Positions 18,420-26,974 are shown, numbered from the stretch's first letter. The stretch: DNA of 39,389 bases from Clostridia bacterium (GCA_017447445.1 JAFSNK010000021.1:1-39389); one strand, 5' to 3'. Made by a program: numbers and translations. Notes: a model not told the origin generated them from the letters alone.

Positions 18420-19313
18420 TTAATCGTTACTCTCGAAAAAATCTTCGCCGCACAGCCCGGTTATAAGGTTTTCAAGATCCTCCGGGTCGCTGAACGAAAG
18501 GCAGACCTGCCCTTTGCCGGAAACGCCGCGCTTTATGCTTACTTTCCGCCCGAGCGAATCGGAAAGGTCGCGCTCCAGCTTGCCGTAATACGCTCTTCCG
18601 ACTGCTGATTCGCTCGTCACCGCGCCGTTTTCGCCGGAAAGCAGCTTTTTAACCATATTCTCGGTCTGCCGTACGCTTAGATCGGCGTTTATCACTATTC
18701 GCGCTTTCGATTCGACGGTGGCTTCGTCGAAAGTCTGCGCAAGCGGGATAAGCGCCCTTGCGTGCCCGTATGAAAGCGAGCCGTCTTCAACAAACGCGAG
18801 CACCGAGCCGGGCAGCTTCAATATCCGCAGCAGGTTGGCGACGGCGGTGCGCGATTTGCCTACTTTCGCCGCGGCCTCCTCCTGTGTTAGCCCGAACTTT
18901 TCAATAAGATCGCGGTAGCCGCGGGCTTCCTCAGCCGCGTTAAGGTCTTCGCGCTGGAGGTTTTCGATAAGCGACATTTCGCTTGCCTGCAGGTCGTCCG
19001 CTTCCCGCACGAGCGCGGGTATCTCGCTCAGTCCGGCGATCTTGGAAGCGCGCCAGCGGCGTTCCCCCGCGATTATCTCGTAATATCCGTTCTGCTTGCG
19101 GCGAACGGTTATCGGCTGCAGGACGCCGTGCAGGCGTATCGAATCCGCCAACTCCAGAAGCGCCGGTTCGTCAAAACGCTTTCTCGCCTGAGCGCGGTTC
19201 GGCTCCACGTCCGAAAGCTTTAATAATGTTATCCCGCCCGACGAGGCGCGCTCTTCTATCGAATTGTCGGCAAGCAGCGCGTCAAGTCCGCGCCCCAATC
19301 CTTTTTTCGCCAT
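18420..19313 (-). CDS. parB: ParB/Spo0J chromosome-partition CTPase
   Basis: This 297-residue DNA-binding clamp loads at parS sites and spreads to recruit condensin and position the origin region. It starts MAKKGLGRGLDALLADN, as typical chromosomal ParB proteins do. The CTP-binding/ParB box is ITVRRKQNGYYEIIAGERRWRAS (GERRWRAS near 80), followed by LIENLQREDLNAAEEARGY and a helix-turn-helix at about 140-165 (GLTQEEAAAKVGKSRTAVANLLR region). The C-terminal ~60 residues are the dimer domain. A GGAGG ribosome site lies within the last codons of parA, one base between the genes. No parS-like palindrome was found in the window by eye. Confidence 0.97.
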   Translation of the reverse strand: MAKKGLGRGLDALLADNSIEERASSGGITLLKLSDVEPNRAQARKRFDEPALLELADSIRLHGVLQPITVRRKQNGYYEIIAGERRWRASKIAGLSEIPALVREADDLQASEMSLIENLQREDLNAAEEARGYRDLIEKFGLTQEEAAAKVGKSRTAVANLLRILKLPGSVLAFVEDGSLSYGHARALIPLAQTFDEATVESKARIVINADLSVRQTENMVKKLLSGENGAVTSESAVGRAYYGKLERDLSDSLGRKVSIKRGVSGKGQVCLSFSDPEDLENLITGLCGEDFFESND

Positions 19314-19314
19314 A

Positions 19315-20097
19315 TTAACCTCCGTTTCCGGTGCAGCGGTCCATAAGCTCGCTCGTGATCGCGGCGTATGCCGCGGCGCCTTTACCGTTGCGGTCGTATT
19401 CGGTAATTACCATCCCGTGGCTCGGCGCTTCGCTTATCTTAACGCTGCGAGGCACCGGGGTGCGGAATATTTTCCCCGCGAAATGCTTTTTTATCTCCTC
19501 CAGCACGGCTATCGTAAGATTAAGCCGCCCGTCGAACATATTTATCAGTACGCCTAAAAGCTCTATTTCGGGATTGTATCTTCGCCTTATCTGCGATATC
19601 GTTATCGTAAGCTGCGAAAGCCCTTCGAGCGAATAATACTCGCACAGTACCGGGATGACAACGTATCTTGCGGCGGTGAGGGCGTTTATCGTCAATAACC
19701 CGAGCGAGGGCGGACAGTCTATGATTATATAATCGTACCTGCCGGAAACGCTTTTTACCGCGTCTTTCAAACGGTATTCGCGGTTCGGCTCGTCGACAAG
19801 CTCTATCTCCGCGCCGACAAGATCTATCCCGGCGGGGACTATGTAAAGCCCTTTTTGCGAAGTCGGTATTATAGCTTCGGATATCTGCGCCCTGCCGATA
19901 ACAACGTCGTACGTGCCGACGCCGATGCTTTTTTTGTGTATGCCGAGCCCGCTCGTGGCGTTGCCCTGCGGGTCGGAATCTATAAACAGCACGTTCTTTC
20001 CGCTCCGCGCGAGGCAGGCGGCGATATTCACCGCGCTGGTCGTTTTGCCGACCCCGCCTTTCTGGTTGGCAAAGCAAATAACCTTCGTTTCGCTCAT
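19315..20097 (-). CDS. parA: ParA/Soj chromosome-partition ATPase
   Basis: This 260-residue deviant Walker ATPase dimerises on DNA with ATP and is stimulated by ParB to drive origin movement and, in many Bacillota, to influence DnaA. It shows the deviant Walker A motif KGGVGKTT (residues 13-20), the A' motif FIDSDPQGNATSGLG (about 38-52) and Walker B IIIDCPPSLG (about 124-133). Full length. AAAGGA lies about eight bases before ATG 20097. It is the first gene of the minus-strand run and has its own sigma-A promoter at 20129-20156. Its position suggests proximity to the replication origin, as in other Clostridia; dnaA is not in the window. Confidence 0.98.
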   Translation of the reverse strand: MSETKVICFANQKGGVGKTTSAVNIAACLARSGKNVLFIDSDPQGNATSGLGIHKKSIGVGTYDVVIGRAQISEAIIPTSQKGLYIVPAGIDLVGAEIELVDEPNREYRLKDAVKSVSGRYDYIIIDCPPSLGLLTINALTAARYVVIPVLCEYYSLEGLSQLTITISQIRRRYNPEIELLGVLINMFDGRLNLTIAVLEEIKKHFAGKIFRTPVPRSVKISEAPSHGMVITEYDRNGKGAAAYAAITSELMDRCTGNGG

Positions 20098-20128
20098 CGG
20101 CTGGTCCTTTCATTACATAATTGGTTAT

Positions 20129-20156
20129 AGTATAACATTTTTCGCCGAAAAGTCAA
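20129..20156 (-). promoter_or_regulatory. Promoter of the parA-to-esterase operon
   Basis: Read on the minus strand: TTGACT (20156-20151), 16-base spacer, TATACT (20134-20129), preceded by TGT to give an extended -10. It is the only clear promoter seen for the eight genes down to 12526. Confidence 0.75.
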
Positions 20157-20202
20157 TATTTACGCTTAATTTACTTTATTATTATTTTATAAAAACGTAT
20201 TG

Positions 20203-20231
20203 TTGACAAACCGTTCGCGATGTTATAAAAT
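20203..20231 (+). promoter_or_regulatory. Promoter of the SGNH lipoprotein / GHL10 pair
   Basis: TTGACA (20203-20208), 17-base spacer, TAAAAT (20226-20231); an alternative -10 TATAAA begins at 20224 and is preceded by TGT. It diverges from the parA promoter, with 46 bases between the two -35 boxes. Confidence 0.75.
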
Positions 20232-20274
20232 ATGTTTGCGCAGACCCGACCGCTTCGATATACCGGAGGAAACA

Positions 20275-21429
20275 ATGAAAAAGCTTATTTGTGTTTTATT
20301 GGCGGCTGTTTTGCTGTTCTCGTTAGCTGCTTGCGGAAAAACGGCTTCGCCTTCGGACGATCCGGTTTCCGAATTAACGCCGGATTGCGGCGAAGAGCCA
20401 GTGAACGTTTTCGGTATAAATGGCCATAAACTTTCAGAATACCGCATCGTCTACCGCAAAACAAACGTGCCCTCGCAGTATCTTTTCGTCGCTAGGGAGC
20501 TGCAGTCGCTTGTCGCGGAGAAAACCGGATACACCCCGGATATATACGCCGAGGACGAAAAACTCCCCGCGCAGGAGACCGAACTGCTTGTCGGGATGTG
20601 CGAAGGCAGGGAAGTCTGCGACGACTATTTCTACGAGATTTATAACGAACGCGGCGACTATTACCTTGCCGTAAAAGGCGCTTCGGTGATTTTCGCGGCG
20701 AACAACGCGGGCGGCGCGTATCTCGCCGTAAAGGAATTCGCAAAGCTTATCGACAAAGGCGGGGAGCTGAAGGATATGAAACAAAAGGGGACCGGAGAAA
20801 TAACGACTGTCGCCTGCGTCGGCGGCTCGATAACCGAGGGCTCCAATTCCGACGACTCGAACAAGAACTATCCCACCTATCTGCAGGAAATGCTCGGGCC
20901 GGAATACTTTGTGATGAATTACGGAATAAGCGGCTATTCCGTGGTAAGCACCGACCAGTTCGCCTATTGCAAGACCGCGCAGTATAAACAGTCGCTCTCG
21001 CTCGCGCCGGATATCGTTATCTTCGCGCTCGGGACGAACGACTGCAACCCCACCTCCAACCAGCCGTACAAGGCGTGGGAAGGCACCGACCGCGCGCAGA
21101 AGTTCGAGCAGAGTGTTAAAGAGCTGCTCGATTCCTACAAAGCGCTGCCTTCGAACCCGAAAATATACCTTTGCCTGCCGTGCTCGCTCACAAAAGTGCC
21201 GGGCGATCAGTGGAACGCCGATGAATGGTCGGCCCGCATCGAAAAATACGCGCTTCCGATACTTCAAAGCGTCGCTCGGGAATACGAATTGCCCGTGATC
21301 GACCTTTGGACTTGGTCGAGATCGCACCCGGAGGTTTTCAAAGACGGATTGCATCCGAAGGACGAAAGCTACAAAGAATACGCGCTCGCCGTTTATAACG
21401 CGATGACCGAAGGCAAACGCGGAGAATAA
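20275..21429 (+). CDS. SGNH/GDSL-hydrolase lipoprotein
   Basis: This 384-residue exported lipoprotein starts at ATG 20275, where CGGAGGA gives the ribosome site; a longer open frame back to 20200 lies in the promoter. The signal peptide ends in the lipobox LAAC with Cys20. Residues 45-165 form an alpha/beta region resembling the N-terminal domain found ahead of alpha-glucuronidase and hexosaminidase catalytic domains. The SGNH hydrolase domain follows: Ser185 in VGGSITEG, Asn255 in ALGTND, and Asp357/His360 in KDGLHP. This suggests a surface esterase that deacetylates a glycan or peptidoglycan. It is followed after 20 bases by the GHL10 gene, so both probably act on the same external substrate. 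It is a likely client of the Lnt encoded nearby. Confidence 0.85.
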   Translation: MKKLICVLLAAVLLFSLAACGKTASPSDDPVSELTPDCGEEPVNVFGINGHKLSEYRIVYRKTNVPSQYLFVARELQSLVAEKTGYTPDIYAEDEKLPAQETELLVGMCEGREVCDDYFYEIYNERGDYYLAVKGASVIFAANNAGGAYLAVKEFAKLIDKGGELKDMKQKGTGEITTVACVGGSITEGSNSDDSNKNYPTYLQEMLGPEYFVMNYGISGYSVVSTDQFAYCKTAQYKQSLSLAPDIVIFALGTNDCNPTSNQPYKAWEGTDRAQKFEQSVKELLDSYKALPSNPKIYLCLPCSLTKVPGDQWNADEWSARIEKYALPILQSVAREYELPVIDLWTWSRSHPEVFKDGLHPKDESYKEYALAVYNAMTEGKRGE

Positions 21430-21449
21430 TCTTCAGAGAGGTTTACATA

Positions 21450-23888
21450 ATGAAAAAACGAATCACCGCGATACTTCTTTCCGCAATGCTGTTTTCGCTC
21501 GTTCCGGCGTTTGCCGCGAGCGCGGAAGACGACCTGTTCAAGCAGACCGAAATGCAGTTCACCGGTATAAACACCACCCGCGCGGAGAACACGCTTATAA
21601 TCTACCGCGGCAGGGAGACCACGGGTACGAACACCTGGGGCTATGAGGTCGTCTGCGATAAGGAAGGCACCGTCGTTTCGGTAGGCGGGAACAACAACGC
21701 CGTCCCGGAGGGCGGATTTGTGCTTTCCGCGATAGGGACCTTCAAACAGCCGCTTATAAACGCCGCGAAGCTCGGTATGACGGTTACTTTGGACGAATCC
21801 GCGAAAAAGTTCTCCATCGGCTATACCCGCGAAGGGATCGGCAAAAAGTTCGAAATAACCTACGGCGGACTGCTTGCGAAATACCGCGATTTCGAACATA
21901 ATCTTTACGAATACGACGGCGAGACCGCGAAAGAGAATATTGTAAAACTCGAAAACCTTAAAAACGAAGTGATCGCCGCCGCTTCCTCCGGCGACGAAAC
22001 GCTGTTCGCCGCGAAGGACAAGGATTTCACTTCTCTCGCGGAGGAAACCGAAAAGCTGTTCGTCGCGCATTATTCCGTGCAGGCGCGCACGATCTGGCTT
22101 CGCATCCCGACGAATAAAAACGAACGCGCGGTGCAGAATACCGTAAAAGCAATTAAAGACCTCGGCTTCAACAGCGTCTGCATAGAGGCGATGTACGATA
22201 ATTCCATGATCGTCCCGATGCCGGAGGATTCGCTTTTCGTGCAGAATCCGGCGTTCGGCGGCGCGGATATGCTGAAAATGTATATCGACGAATTCCATAA
22301 ATACGGCATAGAAGTGCATCTGTGGATGTCCTGCTACCGCGTGGGGTACGAGGGCACCGCAAACACCAAACTTTCCGCCGGTATGAAAAAGCCGGAATGG
22401 CGCTGCATCTCCGCCAAGGGCAAGGATAAGGTAAGCAACGAATACGGCGACGCGTTCTTCCTTAACCCCGCGCTGCCGGAGGTAAAAGAAACCCTGCTGG
22501 AAACGTATAAATACTTCTTGGAAAACTACGATATCGACGGCTTCCAGCTCGATTACGTGCGCTATCCCGAAGTTACCGGCGAGGTGTTCGGCTACGACGA
22601 TTATACAAAATCGGAATTCTTAAAGAAATATACGAATATAAAATCCGTTCCGACCAACTCCGGGCAGAACGGCTGGCAGCAGTGGACGGAATTCCGCGCC
22701 GCCTACGTTACCGATCTTGTAAGATCCGTTAAGGAAATGATAAACGAGATCCGCCCCGACGTGTGGTTTTCCTGCGACGTAGCGCCCGCTTCGTTAAGCT
22801 CGCTTCCCGGAACGACCTGCCAGGATTCGCGCACCTGGATAAAAGAGGGATTGGTTGACATAATCTATCCGATGGCATACGGCACCACCGACGCCGTCGC
22901 GAAGTGGACGCGGCAGACTCTCGACCTCTGCGGAGATAAAGTTTATGCCGTGATGGGCCTGCGCGACAACGGACCGCAGGATTATCTTGACCAGATAACT
23001 GTTTGCGGCGAGCTCGGCGCCGCCGGGACCGCGTTCTTCTCCTATTCGCAGTATATCGCGGGCAAATATAAAGGAAATATAGAAAAGACCGCGTTCGACG
23101 CGCCCGCCGTCAACCCCACCTCAAGCGCAAAGGAAACCGTGCTCGCGGCTTTGGACGAGTTTACGGCAGCAGTTGATAAGTATTTGACGGCGTATCCTCC
23201 GCAGGGGGACGATATTCAGCTAAAAATTACCGATTCCGCGGGCGAGGCGCAAAATGAATTGCGGGATAAAAGCGTTTCCGAATGCTCCGGCACGCTTGAA
23301 CGGCTCTGCGCCGGGTTCGAAGCGTACGCCGAAGAAGTATCCGCAAACGCGCCGAAAGACGATAAAACGGGCGAACTCGCTTATGAAGGGAAGTACAGTC
23401 ACGGGCTGAGCCGCGCGGCGAAGCGCGCGTCCGGTATAATACGCCTTGCGCTTAATGCGGACAAGGACGGCGCAAAAGCCGCCTACGCCGCCGCGCATAC
23501 GGCGGAAGAATCTAAACCGGAAGCACAAAGCGCCGATACCGAAAACAGCAAGCCGGAAGCTTCCGGCTCATCCGCGGAAACGAGCGCCGAAACGAGCGCT
23601 GAAGAAAAGACCGGAGCGATGGACGTTGTGAATAAGATCTTTCAGGTAATGTTCATCGTCGTAATGACGACGGGACTTATAGGTCTGCCGCTGTATTATT
23701 ATCTGGATAAACGCCGCAAGCGCCTAAAAGCCGAATACGGCAATAAGGATAAAAAGCCGCGCGGCGACGAACCGGAAGAGCCGGAAGAGCCGGAAGAAAC
23801 CGACGCGCCGGAAGAAACACGCGAAGGCGGCGAAGAGCCCGCGCAGGACGAAGGCGCGACGCTTGACGGCGGCGGCGACGAACAGTAA
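21450..23888 (+). CDS. Membrane-anchored GHL10 family glycosidase-like protein
   Basis: This 812-residue protein has a signal peptide (1-25, cleavage near ASA), an unusual N-terminal beta-rich region to about residue 205, and a GHL10 (YngK-like) TIM barrel at about 212-560, with WLRIPT, FNSVCIEAMYDN, HLWMSCYRVG and the signature DGFQLDYVRYP (363-373), then IIYPMAYGTT. A helical stretch follows, then a Ser/Glu/Thr-rich linker, a transmembrane helix at about 731-751, and a basic-then-acidic tail with EPEEPEEPEE. The family probably cleaves glycans, possibly peptidoglycan or related polymers, but catalytic residues are not firmly established. The C-terminal helix should hold it on the outer face of the membrane. 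AGAGAGG ribosome site; a terminator follows. Confidence 0.83.
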   Translation: MKKRITAILLSAMLFSLVPAFAASAEDDLFKQTEMQFTGINTTRAENTLIIYRGRETTGTNTWGYEVVCDKEGTVVSVGGNNNAVPEGGFVLSAIGTFKQPLINAAKLGMTVTLDESAKKFSIGYTREGIGKKFEITYGGLLAKYRDFEHNLYEYDGETAKENIVKLENLKNEVIAAASSGDETLFAAKDKDFTSLAEETEKLFVAHYSVQARTIWLRIPTNKNERAVQNTVKAIKDLGFNSVCIEAMYDNSMIVPMPEDSLFVQNPAFGGADMLKMYIDEFHKYGIEVHLWMSCYRVGYEGTANTKLSAGMKKPEWRCISAKGKDKVSNEYGDAFFLNPALPEVKETLLETYKYFLENYDIDGFQLDYVRYPEVTGEVFGYDDYTKSEFLKKYTNIKSVPTNSGQNGWQQWTEFRAAYVTDLVRSVKEMINEIRPDVWFSCDVAPASLSSLPGTTCQDSRTWIKEGLVDIIYPMAYGTTDAVAKWTRQTLDLCGDKVYAVMGLRDNGPQDYLDQITVCGELGAAGTAFFSYSQYIAGKYKGNIEKTAFDAPAVNPTSSAKETVLAALDEFTAAVDKYLTAYPPQGDDIQLKITDSAGEAQNELRDKSVSECSGTLERLCAGFEAYAEEVSANAPKDDKTGELAYEGKYSHGLSRAAKRASGIIRLALNADKDGAKAAYAAAHTAEESKPEAQSADTENSKPEASGSSAETSAETSAEEKTGAMDVVNKIFQVMFIVVMTTGLIGLPLYYYLDKRRKRLKAEYGNKDKKPRGDEPEEPEEPEETDAPEETREGGEEPAQDEGATLDGGGDEQ
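23772..23798 (+). repeat. 9-bp tandem repeat coding the Glu/Pro tail of the GHL10 protein
   Basis: CCGGAAGAG at 23772-23780 and 23781-23789, then CCGGAAGAA at 23790-23798, encode repeated Pro-Glu-Glu units in the intracellular acidic tail. Copy number could vary by slippage between strains. Confidence 0.8.
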
Positions 23889-23916
23889 AATACTAACAGC
23901 GCATAAACCGAAAACG

Positions 23917-23947
23917 AAAAAAAGACTGCCCGAGGGCAGTCTTTTTT
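23917..23947. terminator. Bidirectional terminator between convergent genes
   Basis: GACTGCC (23924-23930) pairs with GGCAGTC (23935-23941) around CGAG, flanked by seven A bases (23917-23923) and six T bases (23942-23947). It serves the GHL10 gene rightward and, through the A-run, the dockerin gene leftward. Confidence 0.9.
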
Positions 23948-23958
23948 GAATGAACTTT

Positions 23959-25587
23959 TTATTTTCCTTCCGCGCCGGGTATGACGTAGGTCTTCAGGAA
24001 GTGGCGTTTTATCTTCGCGTAGTCGGTCGCGTCGACTTTGCCGTTCTTGTTTATGTCGCCGCGCATATTCTGTTCTTCGGTAAGGACGTAGGTATTAAGC
24101 ACAGAGCGCTTCGCCATCGCGTAGTCGCCGGCGTCTATCTTGCCGTTGCCGTTCACGTCGCCGGGGACGTAACCGAGCGCGGGCTTCGGTTTCGCTTCGT
24201 ACTGCGCGACGTAGGTGGCGTTTCCGTTAGCCGGATTAACTACCTTTTTGTCCCAGCCGGTAAACGCATAGGTGTATTTGTCGTCGTCCGGACGGGTGGG
24301 ATTCTGCGGGATTATAACGTTTTCGCCCTTGTCGTATTTCTTTTCGGAAATAACGGAGCTGTCCCAATTAAGGAATTTAATGGTATATTCGCCGTGCTCT
24401 CCGCCGATGGAGATATCGTCGGTGCCGAAGGAGATTATCTTGGAATAATCCGAATACATAGTGCCGTCAAAGAATCTTGAATGATCATAGGAGTAACGGA
24501 CTCGCAGTTCGATTATCGTATCCTTGGGTATATTCGGGCGCGTTTCGTTCACAAGACTGAACAGGTCAGCTTCCATTTCGCCGCCGCGCACTATCCAGTC
24601 GCCCTGCAGTCCGGTAAACGCGATATCGCCCTTTACGCGCGCTTCGACTTCGACTCTTACGTCGCCGCCTATCGCTTGAACTTTGGTTATCTTTTCCATG
24701 AACGTGTCGGGAACTGTAAGCGTGTACGCGACTATCGGGTTGCCGTTGAATTCTTTGTAGGTCATACGCAGACTGGTGATCACCGGCGTGATAAGGTCGG
24801 ATTGTTTCATCGGTTCAAGCTTGGGCGCGTCCTTGCCGAAGCTGGCAACGTTGGACCATTCGGAAAAACGCCATTCGTCGTGGTCCGCGCCTTCGGTCCT
24901 TAACGTAACGACAAAACGCGCGCGGAAATACACGGTATGCTTTGAATAATCGATGGTAAGCACGCCTTCGTCGTCATCGTTTACAACGTAGGTATACTGA
25001 TTCGACCTCATCTGGTCCTTCAGGCCGGGAGTATGCGTTTCGGGGTTGCCGTTCCAAGCCCAATCCCACGGAACTCCACGCGTTATCCAAGTTTCCTGTA
25101 CGGTTTCTTCGGCGTTGCCCAGCCATCCGTCAACGATGTCCCATTCGCCGTAGCGGTAATTACCCTCGCTGTCTTTGCCTAATCCGTAATATTCGTCGCC
25201 GTCCCAGTATTCGTTGTAATGCCAGCCGGAAACGCTGTCGTTCACGTCGTCTATCGCCCAGTCGATCTGAACACTCATCCAGATTTCGTCATAGGTGTAT
25301 TTCGACATAAACTCTGCATACTCGTCGTGCAGACTCGCTTCGTTCATATTTTTGAAGAACGTGGTCATATCGTTGCTCAGACTGTAAGTGAACTGCGTGG
25401 TGGTGGGGGAATCACCATCTAATTCATAATGGCCGTTTTCATAGGCGCCGCGGTCCGCCGAGCAGTACCCGGGAGCTACCAGCTCGAAGGGCAGATCGGA
25501 AGTCGGGGCGGTCTTTGCCGATACCGCAAACGGAACGCAGGCGAACAGCATAACAAAAACTAGTGCGATTGCAAAGGTCTTTTTCAT
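23959..25587 (-). CDS. Secreted InlB-repeat / dockerin protein
   Basis: This 542-residue exported protein begins with a signal peptide (MKKTFAIALVFVMLFACVPFAVSA). Residues 30-395 are acidic, Trp/Tyr-rich and of no family I recognise; they look beta-rich (for example FSEWSNVASFG and YSDYSKIISFG, two similar turns). An InlB B-repeat-like module (about 402-466, YTIKFLNWDSSVI through FTGWDKKV) follows, then a C-terminal type I dockerin (472-542) with GDVNGNGKIDAGDYAMAKR and GDINKNGKVDATDYAKIKR. It is probably a surface or cellulosome-like component with a binding role; no catalytic motif is visible. GAAAGGA ribosome site. It lies 41 bases after DUF4870 and may be co-transcribed with it. Confidence 0.83.
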   Translation of the reverse strand: MKKTFAIALVFVMLFACVPFAVSAKTAPTSDLPFELVAPGYCSADRGAYENGHYELDGDSPTTTQFTYSLSNDMTTFFKNMNEASLHDEYAEFMSKYTYDEIWMSVQIDWAIDDVNDSVSGWHYNEYWDGDEYYGLGKDSEGNYRYGEWDIVDGWLGNAEETVQETWITRGVPWDWAWNGNPETHTPGLKDQMRSNQYTYVVNDDDEGVLTIDYSKHTVYFRARFVVTLRTEGADHDEWRFSEWSNVASFGKDAPKLEPMKQSDLITPVITSLRMTYKEFNGNPIVAYTLTVPDTFMEKITKVQAIGGDVRVEVEARVKGDIAFTGLQGDWIVRGGEMEADLFSLVNETRPNIPKDTIIELRVRYSYDHSRFFDGTMYSDYSKIISFGTDDISIGGEHGEYTIKFLNWDSSVISEKKYDKGENVIIPQNPTRPDDDKYTYAFTGWDKKVVNPANGNATYVAQYEAKPKPALGYVPGDVNGNGKIDAGDYAMAKRSVLNTYVLTEEQNMRGDINKNGKVDATDYAKIKRHFLKTYVIPGAEGK

Positions 25588-25628
25588 TTTGGTTTTCCTT
25601 TCGGTGAAAATAGATTTATGAATTTATT

Positions 25629-26018
25629 TTATTTTATGAGTTTGATATGCCCTATAAGCGGCAGCTCTTTCGCGTTGCCGTTCGCGGCGTTAATAATGCC
25701 TATTATCGCCAGCGCCAGGCAGCCCAGACTTAAAACGCTGTTGATGATTATGAATATCCAGCCCACAAAGGGAATGAACGACAAAGCGCCGAATATCGCC
25801 CAGATAACTATTTCTATTATCGCAAGCACTATTCCCTGGTTGCAGTGGAAGCGGGCGAATTTGGAATCCTTCGCCGCGATAAGGGGAATAAGCACCAGCC
25901 AGGACAGGTATGCGAGTATCGCCATAACCTTGTTGTTCTGGATATCCTCCGGGGCGTATTCCGCGGTGGTGTCTTTTGTGTTTGTGAATCTGTTGAATTC
26001 TTCGTTGAAATCAGCCAA
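25629..26018 (-). CDS. DUF4870-like small membrane protein
   Basis: This 129-residue protein has a polar N-terminus (MADFNEEFNRF when read from TTG) and about three hydrophobic helices (about 33-49, 62-84 and 87-107), as in the DUF4870 (Tic20-like) family of small membrane proteins of unknown function. An ATG at 26027 exists, but AGGAG directly abuts it; the TTG at 26018 lies nine bases after AGGAG and gives the better start. Promoter at 26055-26083. It sits between murQ and the dockerin gene. Family assignment rests on the AYLSWLVLIPL and RFHCNQGIVLAI motifs. Confidence 0.8.
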   Translation of the reverse strand: MADFNEEFNRFTNTKDTTAEYAPEDIQNNKVMAILAYLSWLVLIPLIAAKDSKFARFHCNQGIVLAIIEIVIWAIFGALSFIPFVGWIFIIINSVLSLGCLALAIIGIINAANGNAKELPLIGHIKLIK

Positions 26019-26054
26019 AATAAACATCTCCTATATTTTTATTTTTTATAGTAT

Positions 26055-26083
26055 ATAATATCACAAAATAAGCGGTTTTTCAA
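26055..26083 (-). promoter_or_regulatory. Promoter of the DUF4870 gene
   Basis: On the minus strand TTGAAA (26083-26078), 17-base spacer, TATTAT (26060-26055), with TGTGA before the -10. It lies between the murQ stop and the DUF4870 start, so the gene has its own message even if murQ transcripts read through. Its first twelve bases, TTGAAAAACCGC, match the promoter at 70. Confidence 0.72.
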
Positions 26084-26098
26084 TAGAAATCTTAACGA

Positions 26099-26944
26099 TT
26101 ATTCAATTTTTTCTATCCCGTCTTTTTCTATCTCGTCCATCGCTTCGTAAATGCGGCCGCCGTGCTTCGCCAGCTCCTCCTCCGCGCGTTTGCGCGCGCA
26201 GCCCGTCTTCGCCGTGATCATCCGCACCGCGCGGTCGGCAAGCTTTTTGTTGTTCGGGATCATATACGCCATGTAATTCCCGCGCACCCTGCCGCAGCGT
26301 ATCATCGCGCCCGTCGAAAGCATATTCAGCATCATCTTCTGCGCCGTTCCGGCTTTCATCCGCGTGCTGCCAGTAATAACCTCCGGGCCGACCTCCGCTA
26401 CAATGGGTATTTCGCACATCGGCACGAGGTCGCTGTTCGGGTTGCAGGTAACGCACAGCGTTTTCGCGCCCTTCTGCTTTGCGTACATCAGCGCGCCTTT
26501 AACGCAGTTCGCGCTGCCGCTGGCGCTTATCGCCACAAGCGCGTCCTTTTTGCCGAATCCACGCTCCTTTAATTGGTCCGCGATGCTGTAAAGATCGTCC
26601 TCCGCCGTCTCGTGCGATTCGTAAAGCGCCGCCGTGCCGCCCGCCATAAGCCCCACGAAAGTTTCCGGCGAAACGCCGAAGGTGGGCACGCATTCCGAAG
26701 CGTCCAGCACTCCCAGCCTGCCGGAAGTGCCGGCGCCGCAGTAATAAACGCCGCCGCCGTTTTTAATGGTCTCCGCAAGCGTTTCAATGCCTTTCGCGAT
26801 CTCCGGCAGCGCGCGTTCCACCGCAAAAGCCACAGTCTTGTCCTCTTCGTTAATGGCGCGCGCTATCTCCAGGGCGCTTTTTTTATCTATGTCGCGCGTT
26901 TTTTCGTTAACGCTTTCGGTAGTGAGCTTCGAATATCCCGCCAC
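26099..26944 (-). CDS. murQ: N-acetylmuramic acid 6-phosphate etherase
   Basis: This SIS-domain enzyme cleaves the lactyl ether of MurNAc-6-phosphate, giving GlcNAc-6-phosphate and lactate, in cell-wall recycling. The phosphosugar-site segments are YYCGAGTSGRLGVLDASECVPTFG (about 67-90, with Glu84) and Glu112 in SHETAEDD; ITGSTRMKAGTAQKMMLNMLST is the strong MurQ signature. The start is best placed at GTG 26944, seven bases after GAAAGGCGG, giving 281 residues; an ATG at 26962 lacks a ribosome site. Promoter at 26975-27003. No PTS transporter or MurNAc kinase is adjacent, so MurNAc-6-phosphate must be made elsewhere. Slightly short at the C-terminus relative to the ~300-residue norm, but the core is intact. 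Confidence 0.95.
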   Translation of the reverse strand: MAGYSKLTTESVNEKTRDIDKKSALEIARAINEEDKTVAFAVERALPEIAKGIETLAETIKNGGGVYYCGAGTSGRLGVLDASECVPTFGVSPETFVGLMAGGTAALYESHETAEDDLYSIADQLKERGFGKKDALVAISASGSANCVKGALMYAKQKGAKTLCVTCNPNSDLVPMCEIPIVAEVGPEVITGSTRMKAGTAQKMMLNMLSTGAMIRCGRVRGNYMAYMIPNNKKLADRAVRMITAKTGCARKRAEEELAKHGGRIYEAMDEIEKDGIEKIE

Positions 26945-26974
26945 GTCTTCGCCGCCTTTCATTTTTATATTGTA

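Noticed and set aside
18420..20274. parS site near parAB
   Set aside because: No TGTTTCACGTGAAACA-like palindrome was seen here or elsewhere in the window; the one CACGTG noticed, near 38109 in hpt, has no matching flanks.
23500..23888. Sortase sorting signal at the C-terminus of the GHL10 protein
   Set aside because: The C-terminal helix has no LPxTG-like motif before it and is followed by a long charged tail of about 60 residues, unlike a sorting signal.
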